This document shows, piece by piece, positions 7,279-16,263 of a stretch of DNA of 64,000 nucleotides. Within the stretch, counting starts at the first letter, position 1, and the number at the start of each line of letters is the position of its first letter. Source of the stretch: Hungatella sp. UBA5385. Its GTDB lineage: Bacteria > Bacillota > Clostridia > Lachnospirales > Lachnospiraceae. The translations under genes were made by a program, and so were the position numbers. The stretch is taken from NCBI GenBank assembly GCA_002409995.1, contig DHOR01000044.1, forward strand, positions 1-64,000. The letters are read 5' to 3'. Under the pieces are notes generated by a model. The model ran no database searches. It worked only from the letters and a program-made list of their open reading frames with translations, and was not told the DNA's origin.

Positions 7279-9015
7279 ATGAAGCGAAGATTTATGGCAC
7301 TGGTTATGGCGGGACTCATGACTGCATCAGCAGTGACCGGATGCGGAAACTCATCTGGAGGTGCAAAAACAGCTGATAGTGCAAAAACAGCCGAAACCAC
7401 AAAAACAGCCGGTACTACAGAAGAAACAGAGGGTACAGCAGAAACCCAGAATAAGAATGATGAATCTATTATGAACGCTGAAGATGTTGACAATTCCTAT
7501 GTGCTTCCGGAAATTAGTGCAGAAAGTAAGGACATTACATCTTTAGACCCAACTGATACCAAAAGCGATGGAAAAAATGCGTTATGGGAAATTTATGAAA
7601 TGCTCTACGAGGTAGATGGTTTTGGCGGAGATATGTTTCCTATGTTAGCCGATGGAAGAAAAGGTGAGTTTGGCGGGTATGATCATGAAGAAGGAACCGG
7701 TGATTACACAGTCTATATCCATGATAATATCTATGACTCAGCAGGGAATCACATTACTGCAAATGATGTTGCATTTAGCTATGATTTAACATTTGCGGCA
7801 GGACAAACATCTGGCTGGTCTGCTTATTCCAAAGGCTGCGTGGAAGTAATTGATGATTATACTGTTACCTTCCATTTTGCAAATGAGTTAAACAAGATGG
7901 GAGAAATTGAAAATATCTGGGCAAGATGTTTCATTATCAGTGAGAAAGCATATAATGACAGCCCTTCCAAACTTGTATCCGATGCTTGCGGATCAGGTCC
8001 TTATAAGCTGACTGATTTTACAGTTGGTGCCAGTGTAGTAATAGAGGCAAGAGACGATTACTGGCAGACTGATGAATCAATGTTGTCTCAGTACCAAAGA
8101 GCCAATGTGAAAAAGATTACATACAAAGTTATTACAGAATCAACACAGTTTGTAGTGGGACTGCAAACCGGAGAGGTTGACTGTGTGGAAGATTCCATGA
8201 CCTCTGATTTAATTGGTGATTTCCAGGAAGGCGGCTCTTACTCTGATCGGTATTCTGTATATCAGTTTAAGAATAATCTGTCAACTTATATGATGGCAAA
8301 CTGCAGCGAAGACAGCATTTGTAAAGACGTAAATATGAGAAATGCTATTTTCTATGCAGTTGATACCAAGGGGATCCAGGCAGCACTGGGAGGTGCGAAA
8401 GTTGCAGCAGTTACCAATAGTCTTGGCAGTGATGTATTCTCTGATTACAACCCCGCATGGGATACATGGGATAATTATCAGACTGCTCCGGCAGACCTGG
8501 AAACTGTTAAGAAATATCTTGATGCAGCCGGATACAATGGAGAAACCGTAACAATTTTGGCTACTCAGGCATTTCAGAACTACTGCCAGATTGTGCAGGG
8601 AATGTTAATGAATGCAGGAATTAATTGTGAGATTACACTTTTTGATTATGGTACCTATAAAACCACAAAGGCAAATTCCAAGACATGGGATGTTGTTATC
8701 GATCAGATGGCAGCAAGTGACTATCTTGTAAATGTATGGTCTCACGCAATGGACGTAAGCAATACCTCTACCGGATTAACAGATAACTTTGTAAATGATC
8801 CAGAATGGCAGGAAATGCTTGATCTCTGTAAAGTTAATTCCACTCACACAGAAGAAAACATGGATGCATGGTGGCAGCATTGTGTAGATAATGCATACCT
8901 TATGGGATTAGCAGTAGATTATGTAAATTTTGTTTATCCAAAGAACATGTCTTCCATTCTTATGACAGATAAAAATCATATAGTCTTTGGCGGCTGTACT
9001 TATACAGAACAATAA
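7279..9015 (+). CDS. peptide/nickel-type ABC importer, substrate-binding lipoprotein (SBP_bac_5)
   Basis: The 578-residue protein has a lipoprotein signal peptide with lipobox V-T-G-C (Cys22), a Thr/Ala/Glu-rich linker to about residue 70 with repeated AKTA/TKTA units, then a family-5 solute-binding domain: LDPTDTKSDGKNALWEIYEMLYE, ANDVAFSYDLTFAAG, GSGPYKLTDF and WQTDE. It would be anchored outside the membrane and deliver substrate to the two permeases downstream. Family members bind di- or oligopeptides, nickel chelates or sugars; the adjacent hydrolases hint at an amide or peptide-like compound, which is inference. GGGAGG precedes the ATG. A terminator follows it, which probably lets it be made in excess over the permeases. 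Confidence 0.93.
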   Translation: MKRRFMALVMAGLMTASAVTGCGNSSGGAKTADSAKTAETTKTAGTTEETEGTAETQNKNDESIMNAEDVDNSYVLPEISAESKDITSLDPTDTKSDGKNALWEIYEMLYEVDGFGGDMFPMLADGRKGEFGGYDHEEGTGDYTVYIHDNIYDSAGNHITANDVAFSYDLTFAAGQTSGWSAYSKGCVEVIDDYTVTFHFANELNKMGEIENIWARCFIISEKAYNDSPSKLVSDACGSGPYKLTDFTVGASVVIEARDDYWQTDESMLSQYQRANVKKITYKVITESTQFVVGLQTGEVDCVEDSMTSDLIGDFQEGGSYSDRYSVYQFKNNLSTYMMANCSEDSICKDVNMRNAIFYAVDTKGIQAALGGAKVAAVTNSLGSDVFSDYNPAWDTWDNYQTAPADLETVKKYLDAAGYNGETVTILATQAFQNYCQIVQGMLMNAGINCEITLFDYGTYKTTKANSKTWDVVIDQMAASDYLVNVWSHAMDVSNTSTGLTDNFVNDPEWQEMLDLCKVNSTHTEENMDAWWQHCVDNAYLMGLAVDYVNFVYPKNMSSILMTDKNHIVFGGCTYTEQ

Positions 9016-9023
9016 TGAAATGG

Positions 9024-9070
9024 AAAATGCGCTGGTTTCGCTGGGGCGTCAGCAGAGACAGCGCATTTTT
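9024..9070 (+). terminator. intra-operon terminator after the binding protein
   Basis: AAAATGCGCTG pairs with CAGCGCATTTT around a 24-nt loop, ending in a T-run. It lies between the binding-protein gene and the first permease gene, so it likely causes partial termination, giving high binding-protein and lower permease levels. Confidence 0.7.
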
Positions 9071-9132
9071 CTAATATACTGCTGATTAATACGGCTGAGT
9101 TTTTAGGATTATAAAAGAAAGGTGGTTTTTCT

Positions 9133-10092
9133 ATGTGGCGTTACATTGGACAGAGACTGCTATGGCTGATTGTAATTGTATCCTGTGTTGCAGTGATCAT
9201 ATTTACAATTATGTTTTTTGTGCCTGGAGATCCTGCAGAAATAGCACTGGGTTCCACAGCAACTCAGGCAGAGATAGACAACTGGCGGGAGATGAATGGT
9301 CTTAATGATTCCTACATTGTACAGTTGGGCAGGTATTTAAGTGATACGTTTTTACATTTTGATCTGGGAGTATCTTATGCCTATAAGGTTCCAGTCATGC
9401 AAGAATTTGCAAAACGTATCCCCCGAACCTTAACCTTGGGGCTGCTTACCATTTTGATAGATGCATTGATTGGAATTCCTCTTGGAGTAGCGGCAGCCAT
9501 GAAGCAGAATGGGCCAGTTGACCGGGGGCTTATGATCATTGCCATGATAGGTGTATCATTGCCTGATTTCTGGCTGGCATTACTTCTTATTATTGTCTTT
9601 TCTTTGAAGCTGGGCTGGCTTCCATCAATGGGGATTGGTGGTATTTCATACTGGATTATGCCTGTAATATCCGCTTCTGTAGCAGGAATCGCCATGAATG
9701 CAAGGCAGACAAGATCAGCAGTGCTGGAAACAAAACGGGCTGATTTTATTACAACAGCAAGAGCAAAGGGATTAAAAGAAAGTGTAGTTATCTATAAACA
9801 CATGCTTCCTAATGCGTTGATACCTGTTATAAATAACCTGGGTACACAGTTTGCAGTGGTGATTGCAGGAACTGTAGTGATTGAATCTGTTTTCTCATTT
9901 CCAGGTATCGGACTTTACCTTTTAAGCGGAATCTCAGCCAGAGATTATCCTGTTATCAGAGGCTGTGTTCTGATTCTTGCTATATTTGCATCACTGGCAG
10001 TTTTAGCAGTGGATCTAATCTACGCATTTATTGATCCTCGGATTAAGGCGCAGTATGCAAATACTGCTGCGAAGAAAGTGAAGGTGAAATAA
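9133..10092 (+). CDS. peptide-type ABC importer permease, DppB/OppB family
   Basis: The 319-residue membrane protein has the DppB features: an N-terminal GQRLLWLIVIVSCVAVIIF helix, the external loop with PGDPAE and LNDSYIVQLGRYLSDTFLHFDLGVSY, and the cytoplasmic coupling motif RADFITTARAKGLKESVVIYKHMLPNALIPV (EAA-type loop), with six predicted membrane spans. It pairs with the DppC-type permease that follows after 2 nt to form the translocation pore. AAAGGTGG is upstream. Length and motifs are complete. Confidence 0.94.
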   Translation: MWRYIGQRLLWLIVIVSCVAVIIFTIMFFVPGDPAEIALGSTATQAEIDNWREMNGLNDSYIVQLGRYLSDTFLHFDLGVSYAYKVPVMQEFAKRIPRTLTLGLLTILIDALIGIPLGVAAAMKQNGPVDRGLMIIAMIGVSLPDFWLALLLIIVFSLKLGWLPSMGIGGISYWIMPVISASVAGIAMNARQTRSAVLETKRADFITTARAKGLKESVVIYKHMLPNALIPVINNLGTQFAVVIAGTVVIESVFSFPGIGLYLLSGISARDYPVIRGCVLILAIFASLAVLAVDLIYAFIDPRIKAQYANTAAKKVKVK

Positions 10093-10094
10093 AT

Positions 10095-11021
10095 ATGAAG
10101 GATAGAGAAGAAGAGAGGGTTAGAGATAAAGCCAGAGATAGAGCCAAGCACAAAGGCGGCCATAAAGGCAAAAGAAAGAAGAAAAACAAAAGCCAGCTGG
10201 GACAGATTATCCATAGGCTCTACAAAAACAAAACAGCTATGTTTGGCCTGATCGTAATTATATTACTGATTCTCATGGCTATATTTGCACCTCTTTTAGC
10301 ACCTTATAAACCAACAGATATGGACTATACAGCAATCAATGCGACTCCGAGCAGTACACACTGGTTTGGCTGCGATAATCTTGGAAGAGATATTTTCAGC
10401 AGAATCTTATATGGCGCAAGATATTCCCTGTCATTAGGGTTAATCACCGCATTAATCGGCTGCTTTATAGGGCTGTTTTTCGGAACATGGATTGGCTATA
10501 CCGGAGGAAAGGCAGACATGATCTGGATGCGCGTTATGGATGTATGGTCAGCTATTCCGGGGCAATTGCTGGCAATCGTTATTTCCACGGCACTGGGAGC
10601 CGGATTTCTAAATACAGTGATTGCTATGAGTATAGGCGGTATTCCAGGAAGTATACGAAGTTCCCGCGCCATGTGTCTGAAAGAAAGAGAGATGGAGTAT
10701 TTAGAAGCAGCCAGAAGCATAAACTGCAGCAAATTTAAAATTATGTATATTCATATGCTGCCCAATATTGTTGCCCCTGCCATTGTGGGAACAACAATGA
10801 GCATTGGAACAACTATTATGGGAGCTGCAGGGCTCTCTTATATTGGACTTGGAATTCAGCCGCCGTCACCGGAATGGGGAGCAATGCTGTCTGCAGGCAG
10901 AAGCTTTATCTTGCAGTATCCTCATATGCTGATATTTCCGGGGCTGGCTTTGGCTGTTACAGTACTTTCAATTAATCTTCTGGGTGATGGTCTTCGCGAT
11001 GCCATTGACCCAAAGAACTAG
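10095..11021 (+). CDS. peptide-type ABC importer permease, DppC/OppC family
   Basis: The 308-residue protein has the DppC layout: a first helix after KNKTAMFGL, the periplasmic SSTHWFGCDNLGRDIFSRILYGARYSL motif, and the EAA loop EREMEYLEAARSINCSKFKIMYIHMLPNIVAP, then a final G-L-S-Y-I-G-L-G-I-Q-P-P-SPEWGAMLS motif. The first 33 residues are extraordinarily charged (Lys/Arg/Glu/Asp with few hydrophobics), a cytosolic tail longer and more basic than usual. The start is fixed by its close coupling to the previous gene (2-nt gap). It forms the pore with the DppB-type permease. Confidence 0.94.
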   Translation: MKDREEERVRDKARDRAKHKGGHKGKRKKKNKSQLGQIIHRLYKNKTAMFGLIVIILLILMAIFAPLLAPYKPTDMDYTAINATPSSTHWFGCDNLGRDIFSRILYGARYSLSLGLITALIGCFIGLFFGTWIGYTGGKADMIWMRVMDVWSAIPGQLLAIVISTALGAGFLNTVIAMSIGGIPGSIRSSRAMCLKEREMEYLEAARSINCSKFKIMYIHMLPNIVAPAIVGTTMSIGTTIMGAAGLSYIGLGIQPPSPEWGAMLSAGRSFILQYPHMLIFPGLALAVTVLSINLLGDGLRDAIDPKN

Positions 11022-11032
11022 GGGGAGTAAAA

Positions 11033-12016
11033 ATGGGTAAATATTTAGAAATACATGATCTGAATGTGGTCTATACCTCAGATGAGGAAACCGTATTTGC
11101 TGTAAATGGTGTGGATTTATCTCTGGACCGTGGACAGACCTTAGGACTGGTAGGAGAAACCGGTGCAGGAAAGACCACCATAGCAAAAGCCATATTAAGA
11201 ATTCTTCCAGGGCGTCAGTCAGATATCAGAAAAGGGAAAATTTGCATCGAAGGTGATGATCTTTTGAAAAAAGCAGAGAAGGATATGCTGCCTATTCGTG
11301 GGAATAAAGTGGCAATGATCTTTCAAGACCCAATGACTGCTTTAAACCCTACCATGACGGTTGGAGATCAGATTACAGAAGTTGTTGCACTTCACAATAA
11401 AGGAACCAGACAGGAAGCTGAGAAACATACCATTGAAATGCTTGAAATGGTTGGAATTCCTGAAGAACGTTATGTTGAATATCCTCATCAGTTCTCAGGA
11501 GGAATGAAACAGAGAGTGGTGATTGCTATGGCTTTGGCATGTAATCCTGAGCTGCTGCTGGCAGATGAACCTACAACTGCGTTGGATGTAACAATTCAGG
11601 CGCAGGTGCTTGATATGATCAATAACCTTAAACAGAAATTTAATACTGCAATGATACTGATCACACATGATCTGGGAGTGGTAGCACAGACCTGTGATAT
11701 GGTAGCTGTTATTTACGCTGGTCAGGTGGTGGAATATGCTTCAAAACTGGAATTGTTTGATCATAAAAGGCATCCTTATACACTTGGACTATTTTCTTCT
11801 GTTCCCGATATTAATGATGAATCCAGAAGACTAAAACCAATCCCAGGGCTTCCGCCTGATCCTACTGATCTGCCAAAAGGATGTTCTTTTCATCCGCGTT
11901 GTCCCCACGCCAGAAAACAGTGCAAGTTGGAAAAACCAGAGCTTCATGAAATCGCACCGGGACATTTTTGCAGATGCCATATGGAACATGGACAGGAGGG
12001 ACAAAAATGGCATTAA
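11033..12016 (+). CDS. peptide-type ABC importer ATPase, DppD/OppD family
   Basis: The 327-residue ATPase has Walker A GETGAGKTT (about residues 41-49), Q-loop FQDPMTALNP, signature FSGGMKQRV (about 153-161), Walker B LLLADEPTTALD and H-loop ITHDLGV. The C-terminal oligopeptide-transporter extension has the Cys pattern CSFHPRCPHARKQC typical of the family, which in studied homologues can bind an iron-sulfur cluster. GGGGGAG precedes the ATG. Its last codons overlap the next ATPase gene by 10 nt, so the two ATPases should be made at similar levels and form a heterodimer. Confidence 0.95.
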   Translation: MGKYLEIHDLNVVYTSDEETVFAVNGVDLSLDRGQTLGLVGETGAGKTTIAKAILRILPGRQSDIRKGKICIEGDDLLKKAEKDMLPIRGNKVAMIFQDPMTALNPTMTVGDQITEVVALHNKGTRQEAEKHTIEMLEMVGIPEERYVEYPHQFSGGMKQRVVIAMALACNPELLLADEPTTALDVTIQAQVLDMINNLKQKFNTAMILITHDLGVVAQTCDMVAVIYAGQVVEYASKLELFDHKRHPYTLGLFSSVPDINDESRRLKPIPGLPPDPTDLPKGCSFHPRCPHARKQCKLEKPELHEIAPGHFCRCHMEHGQEGQKWH

Positions 12017-12957
12017 TCGAGATTGAGCATTTAAAAAAGTATTTTCATGTAGCTTCAGGAACCAATCATGCAGTGGATGATATTACATTAAAAATAGAAA
12101 AAGGCCGTACCATGGGAGTGGTTGGGGAGTCAGGCTGTGGAAAATCCACCTTAGGCCGTACCATGATTCATCTTCATGAAGCAACAGATGGAATCATACG
12201 TCTGGACGGAGAGGATATTACACATGCAGAAGGAAAAGATTTAAAACGAATTCGTGAAAAGATGCAGATCATTTTCCAGGATCCATATGCTTCATTAAAT
12301 CCCCGTATGACAATGGAAGCGACAGTACGTGAACCACTGGCAGAAGCCCGTCGTTTCTCAAAGAGTGAGATTGCCCAGAGAACTGAAGAATTAATGGAAC
12401 GGGTAGGAATTGAAAGAAGACTTCGTCTTGCTTATCCTCATGAACTGGATGGGGGGAGAAGGCAGAGAATTGGGATTGCAAGAGCAATTGCATTAAATCC
12501 TGACTTTATCATGTGTGATGAACCCGTCAGCGCACTTGATGTATCCATTCAGGCTCAGGTATTAAATCTTTTAATGGATTTGCAGGAGGAGTATGGCCTT
12601 ACTTATATGTTTGTAACCCATGACCTTTCTGTTGTCCGCCACATATCGGATGATATCAGCGTAATGTATTTAGGGCAGCTGGTTGAAACATCTCCGGCTA
12701 AGGAGTTATTTAAGAGAACGCTTCATCCATATACCAAAGCGCTGCTGTCAGCAATTCCTTCCATGGATGTTCATCAGCCCATGCAGAGAGTGCAGCTAAG
12801 GGGGGAGATCACATCGGCAATTAATCCGAAACCGGGATGCAGATTTGCGCCAAGATGCCCTTATGCAGCAGAAGCCTGTAATGATCCCCAGAAACTGGAA
12901 GAGATAGAAACCAATCATTTTGTATCCTGCTGCAGGGTACATGAAATTAATCGTTAA
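12007..12957 (+). CDS. peptide-type ABC importer ATPase, DppF/OppF family
   Basis: The 316-residue ATPase has Walker A GESGCGKST, Q-loop FQDPYASLNPRMT, Walker B FIMCDEPVSALDVS, H-loop VTHDLSV and a C-terminal Cys cluster (PGCRFAPRCPYAAEAC). Its ABC signature reads HELDGGRRQRIG instead of the usual SGGQRQR: the Ser is Asp. This variant is, to my knowledge, seen in some Clostridial OppF proteins; the partner ATPase keeps a canonical signature, so the pair may have one degenerate ATP site. The start is the ATG after GGAGGGAC inside the end of the previous gene; a longer upstream start has no ribosome-binding site. Confidence 0.94.
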   Translation: MALIEIEHLKKYFHVASGTNHAVDDITLKIEKGRTMGVVGESGCGKSTLGRTMIHLHEATDGIIRLDGEDITHAEGKDLKRIREKMQIIFQDPYASLNPRMTMEATVREPLAEARRFSKSEIAQRTEELMERVGIERRLRLAYPHELDGGRRQRIGIARAIALNPDFIMCDEPVSALDVSIQAQVLNLLMDLQEEYGLTYMFVTHDLSVVRHISDDISVMYLGQLVETSPAKELFKRTLHPYTKALLSAIPSMDVHQPMQRVQLRGEITSAINPKPGCRFAPRCPYAAEACNDPQKLEEIETNHFVSCCRVHEINR

Positions 12958-12972
12958 TCAGGAGGAAACTTG

Positions 12973-13869
12973 GTGAAAAAAATTGACTTTTCAAGTAAAC
13001 ATCATTGCTTAATACGTAATAAAGACGGTTCCCTGACACCAATGGATGAGCCTTATTATGAAGTGGAAACAGTAGCCCCTGGAACTTGGAAGATTCTCAG
13101 CTCTGGAGATTATTCCTATCTTGCTGAAGGGGAAAATGAAGCCATAGCCATAGATACAGGTTATGGTGCAGGCAATATCAGGGAGTATTTGCAGACATTG
13201 ACGGATAAACCATTAAATGATGTGGTGAACACACACGACCATTTTGATCATACTGCCAACAATGCCTATTTTGAAAAGGCATATATGTCCAAAGAGACGG
13301 CAGAGCTTGCTACAATACCATTTCCAAGCTTTGCAGGAATTGATTTCCCCACAGATTATCCCAAAGTAATTGTAGATGATGGAGATGTTATTGATCTTGG
13401 CGGAAGAACTCTTACTGTGATTAAAATACCAGATCATGCAGTTGGAAGTATTGTATTGCTGGATCCAAAGGAACGGATGTTATTTACCGGAGATGAGTTT
13501 ATGCCAATGCCAATGGGTAAGAACTTGAATGTAGGTGTAAAAACATTCTTCGGTTATCTGGAAAAATTGATGGTACATAGAAACGAATTTGACCGTCTCT
13601 GTGCAGGCGGTGGTGTTTTAAATGCAACTCTGATTGATCAGTATTATGAGTGTGCCTCCTACATTCTGAAAGGCAATGAAGGACGTGAAAAGTTTAACAA
13701 AAGCGGTCCGCCCATTCAAAAAGCTGATCCGGAAGGCAGGATTATTTATGATAGAAGAATGCCTCATCCGGAAGATTTACATCATGATGAAATTGAAGAA
13801 GGTTATGCAAGATGTATGGAGCATGCAGGAGTGCGGATTGTATATGATATCAGAAAAGTAAATGATTAA
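12973..13869 (+). CDS. metallo-beta-lactamase-fold hydrolase (MBL 1)
   Basis: The 298-residue protein has the MBL metal motif NTHDHFDHTANN (H-x-H-x-D-H), an upstream AIDTGYGAGN strand, the third metal ligand in DHAVGS, and GDEFMP. MBL-fold enzymes hydrolyse many esters, amides and thioesters. This one closes the importer operon, 15 nt after the ATPase gene, and has a relative 4.3 kb downstream. A likely role is processing of the imported compound in the cytosol (inference). AGGAGG is 7 nt before a GTG start; a TTG one codon earlier would be too close to it. A strong terminator follows. Confidence 0.85.
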   Translation: MKKIDFSSKHHCLIRNKDGSLTPMDEPYYEVETVAPGTWKILSSGDYSYLAEGENEAIAIDTGYGAGNIREYLQTLTDKPLNDVVNTHDHFDHTANNAYFEKAYMSKETAELATIPFPSFAGIDFPTDYPKVIVDDGDVIDLGGRTLTVIKIPDHAVGSIVLLDPKERMLFTGDEFMPMPMGKNLNVGVKTFFGYLEKLMVHRNEFDRLCAGGGVLNATLIDQYYECASYILKGNEGREKFNKSGPPIQKADPEGRIIYDRRMPHPEDLHHDEIEEGYARCMEHAGVRIVYDIRKVND

Positions 13870-13888
13870 GATTTCATAAGAAATATAA

Positions 13889-13923
13889 AAAGTGCAGCTG
13901 TAGAAAGGTTACAGCTGCACTTT
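13889..13923. terminator. terminator of the importer operon
   Basis: AAAGTGCAGCTGTA pairs with TACAGCTGCACTTT around a short loop (14 bp), flanked by A-runs and a T-run. It can also serve the convergent membrane-protein genes. Confidence 0.85.
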
Positions 13924-13993
13924 CCCTAATAACAGGAAATAGCTTTTTTCAGTAGAACTTACATTGGGGCAGTTATAAACAAATACCTCTTCT

Positions 13994-14185
13994 TTATAGG
14001 TAATATTGGATAAAGGTAGTAGTTCCTCCTGGACCAGCTACTCCAATGCTCTCCTCACCCAGCTGAAGAGAAATGGTGCCGGAATGTGTAATGTTACTGT
14101 GAACAATCATAAATACAAATAAAAATAGAACAATGATGAATGTTAGAGTGCGGTATTTGTGATAATGGCTAAGAGCGTTCAGCAT
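13994..14185 (-). CDS. small membrane protein, unknown function
   Basis: The 63-residue protein has one strong hydrophobic helix (LTFIIVLFLFVFMIV, about residues 14-28) and an outer segment THSGTISLQLGEESIGVAGPGGTTTFIQYYL. It overlaps the end of the upstream membrane-protein gene (its ATG lies inside ATATGCTGA), so the two are translationally coupled. I do not recognise the family. The Gly/Thr-rich tail outside a single anchor could be an interaction or signalling segment. Confidence 0.6.
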   Translation of the reverse strand: MLNALSHYHKYRTLTFIIVLFLFVFMIVHSNITHSGTISLQLGEESIGVAGPGGTTTFIQYYL

Positions 14186-14796
14186 ATTACATTTCCCTCC
14201 CTGGGAGCTGTATTTGTGTTTTTAAGGCGTTTGTAATGATTGTTGTTTTCCAGTCTGTTGAGAAGTAAGAAACAGATAAAGGATACGAAATATCCCAGCA
14301 GACTAAGGACTGACTGACCATTAACAGCATTTTCTACAAGAATTAATGCAGCAATTGTACCAACTATAATGAATCCCAGTGCAATCGAGGTAAAGCCAGT
14401 AATTAGTTTTAGTTTATTGGAAAAAGAGTATTGATATAGTGTCATTTTTGAGGGAGTACCGAGAAAAAACACCAGTACAACACCAGTAAGAAAAAGTAAT
14501 AAAAAGGATGCAGCTGTGGGCACTTCCACAAACCATTGCTTGTTACTGATGCTGGAAGGTATGGCGGATAAAAGAAAAAGTACAGCACCTGCCAGATACA
14601 GACTTATATATCCCAGTTTGCGAACCCGCAATCTGCCGCATACAGGGACAATATAATCAGAAGTATAAACCCGCGCCATCTTATACCTACGGCGATTGCT
14701 GTCTGGAACTCTGGCTTCTGTATATCCCTCAAAATAGCTGTGATAATAGCTGCTGTGCTTCATATCATGAGGTTCATTCTGTGCGTGGAAATTCAT
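14179..14796 (-). CDS. four-helix membrane protein, unknown function
   Basis: The 205-residue protein has a polar N-terminus of about 70 residues with many His, Tyr and Arg, then four predicted membrane helices (about 62-80, 95-113, 133-155, 160-178) and a basic tail. GGAGG lies 8 nt before the ATG. I see no enzyme motif. With the small partner gene it forms a two-gene operon pointing toward the importer operon. Functional guess not possible. Confidence 0.65.
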   Translation of the reverse strand: MNFHAQNEPHDMKHSSYYHSYFEGYTEARVPDSNRRRYKMARVYTSDYIVPVCGRLRVRKLGYISLYLAGAVLFLLSAIPSSISNKQWFVEVPTAASFLLLFLTGVVLVFFLGTPSKMTLYQYSFSNKLKLITGFTSIALGFIIVGTIAALILVENAVNGQSVLSLLGYFVSFICFLLLNRLENNNHYKRLKNTNTAPREGNVIC

Positions 14797-14967
14797 ATAA
14801 AATACCTCCGTTCATCAACTCTATTAAATAAGTTTATTTTATCAAAAAAAGAAAGGCTCGTCCCCTGATTAAAAGAACTAAGAAAAAATGCAGGATATCA
14901 AAAAATAATGCCATGGAAAAGGGTGAAAATTATCACTAGAATTAAGAAAAGGAGAAAGGTGGTTACT

Positions 14968-16257
14968 ATGAAACAACAATCGTCTATGAAAGAAATGATT
15001 GCAATTGCATCACCATATCCAGATGGCCAAAGGTTAGATACCATTATAATTGGATATAATGAGGAGATTTTAGGAGAAAAGCTGAGCAAGGAAGATTTCG
15101 AAGTAAAGGATCGGACTATTGTGTCGGTTTATTCTAATTCTATACCAGAGCCAACGAAAAAGCCGCAAAATGGGAAGTATGTTGTTCTGGAGCTTGATAT
15201 AAAAGAGGAAAATGCAAAAATTATACCGGAACCTGTGAGATATGGGGAAAATAACTCTGAGAAGGATAAATTCGAGAAGGATAAACTGGAAGCAGAGGAA
15301 CCGACATCAAATTTAATACCACAAGGCGTTCCCCATCTCCCCCAATTAAAACGGAGAATCATAGAAGAAACATTCTGTCAGAAAAGAGATATAGAAACAG
15401 TAATCGGTAATATAATTCCCAGGGAATTATGGGAACATAAAACCACAAAAGTGATTCAGCCTGTGATTGATTCATTTATTCAGGGCTCTTTTCAGGGAAT
15501 TTCCTATAATCTGTATTGCCCAATGGAAGAGCCAGACAGAAAATATCCATTGGTGGTATTTGTTCATGATGCGGGACCAAATGGAGATGATCCTTTTTTA
15601 GCATTGGCACAGGGAAACGGTGCAACCAGCTTTGCAAGTCTGGGAGATCAGAATAAACATCCTGCATTTGTGCTGGCACCTCAGATTCCTAAGAATGTTT
15701 ATCTTACAAGAGATGATTTTACATGTGCAGAAGAAATTGAGACAATTAAATCTTTAATTGATGAAATTGCAGAAAAATATCCTGTAGATTATGACAGAAT
15801 CTATTATACCGGTCAATCTCAAGGGTGTATGGCAGGGTGTGAATTAAATGTCCGTTATCCTGATTATTTTGCTGCCTCTCTATTGGCTGCAGGGCAATGG
15901 AATCCGGAAACAGTGGGGCAGGCGTGTCATTCCTGTAATTTCTGGATTCTTGTATCAGATGGTGATAAAAAAGCATACCCGGGAATGCAGGCAGTAACAG
16001 ATGCATTGGAGCAAAATGGAGCAAGGGCTGGCAGATATCACTGGAATGCAAAGTGGTCAGAGGAAAAGATGCGTCAGGCTGTTATAGAAGCAGCACAAGA
16101 TGGCTGTAATATCCGCTTTTCTGTATTTGACGATCACTCTGTTATTCCAGAAGGCGGAGAAGATAATCCGGGTACAAACCATATGGGAACATGGCCTGTT
16201 GTATATAGTATACAAGCACTTAGAGACTGGTTATTTACACAGAGGAAGGAACGGTAA
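14968..16257 (+). CDS. esterase/predicted peptidase: Ig-like N-domain plus alpha/beta hydrolase
   Basis: The 429-residue protein has an N-terminal beta-rich domain (residues 1 to about 100; DTIIIGYNEEILGEKLSKEDFEV) resembling the Ig-like domain of EstA-type esterases, a charged linker, then an alpha/beta-hydrolase domain with YPLVVFVHDAGPNGDDP, the nucleophile elbow G-Q-S-Q-G in YYTGQSQGCMAG, and a C-terminal FDDHSV...GTNHMGTW holding a likely catalytic His. Relatives are annotated as predicted peptidases (COG4099) or feruloyl-type esterases. No signal peptide is visible, so it acts in the cytosol. GGAGAAAGGTGG precedes the ATG; an upstream in-frame ATG lacks a ribosome-binding site. It heads the operon of hydrolases. 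Confidence 0.82.
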   Translation: MKQQSSMKEMIAIASPYPDGQRLDTIIIGYNEEILGEKLSKEDFEVKDRTIVSVYSNSIPEPTKKPQNGKYVVLELDIKEENAKIIPEPVRYGENNSEKDKFEKDKLEAEEPTSNLIPQGVPHLPQLKRRIIEETFCQKRDIETVIGNIIPRELWEHKTTKVIQPVIDSFIQGSFQGISYNLYCPMEEPDRKYPLVVFVHDAGPNGDDPFLALAQGNGATSFASLGDQNKHPAFVLAPQIPKNVYLTRDDFTCAEEIETIKSLIDEIAEKYPVDYDRIYYTGQSQGCMAGCELNVRYPDYFAASLLAAGQWNPETVGQACHSCNFWILVSDGDKKAYPGMQAVTDALEQNGARAGRYHWNAKWSEEKMRQAVIEAAQDGCNIRFSVFDDHSVIPEGGEDNPGTNHMGTWPVVYSIQALRDWLFTQRKER

Positions 16258-16263
16258 TACATA

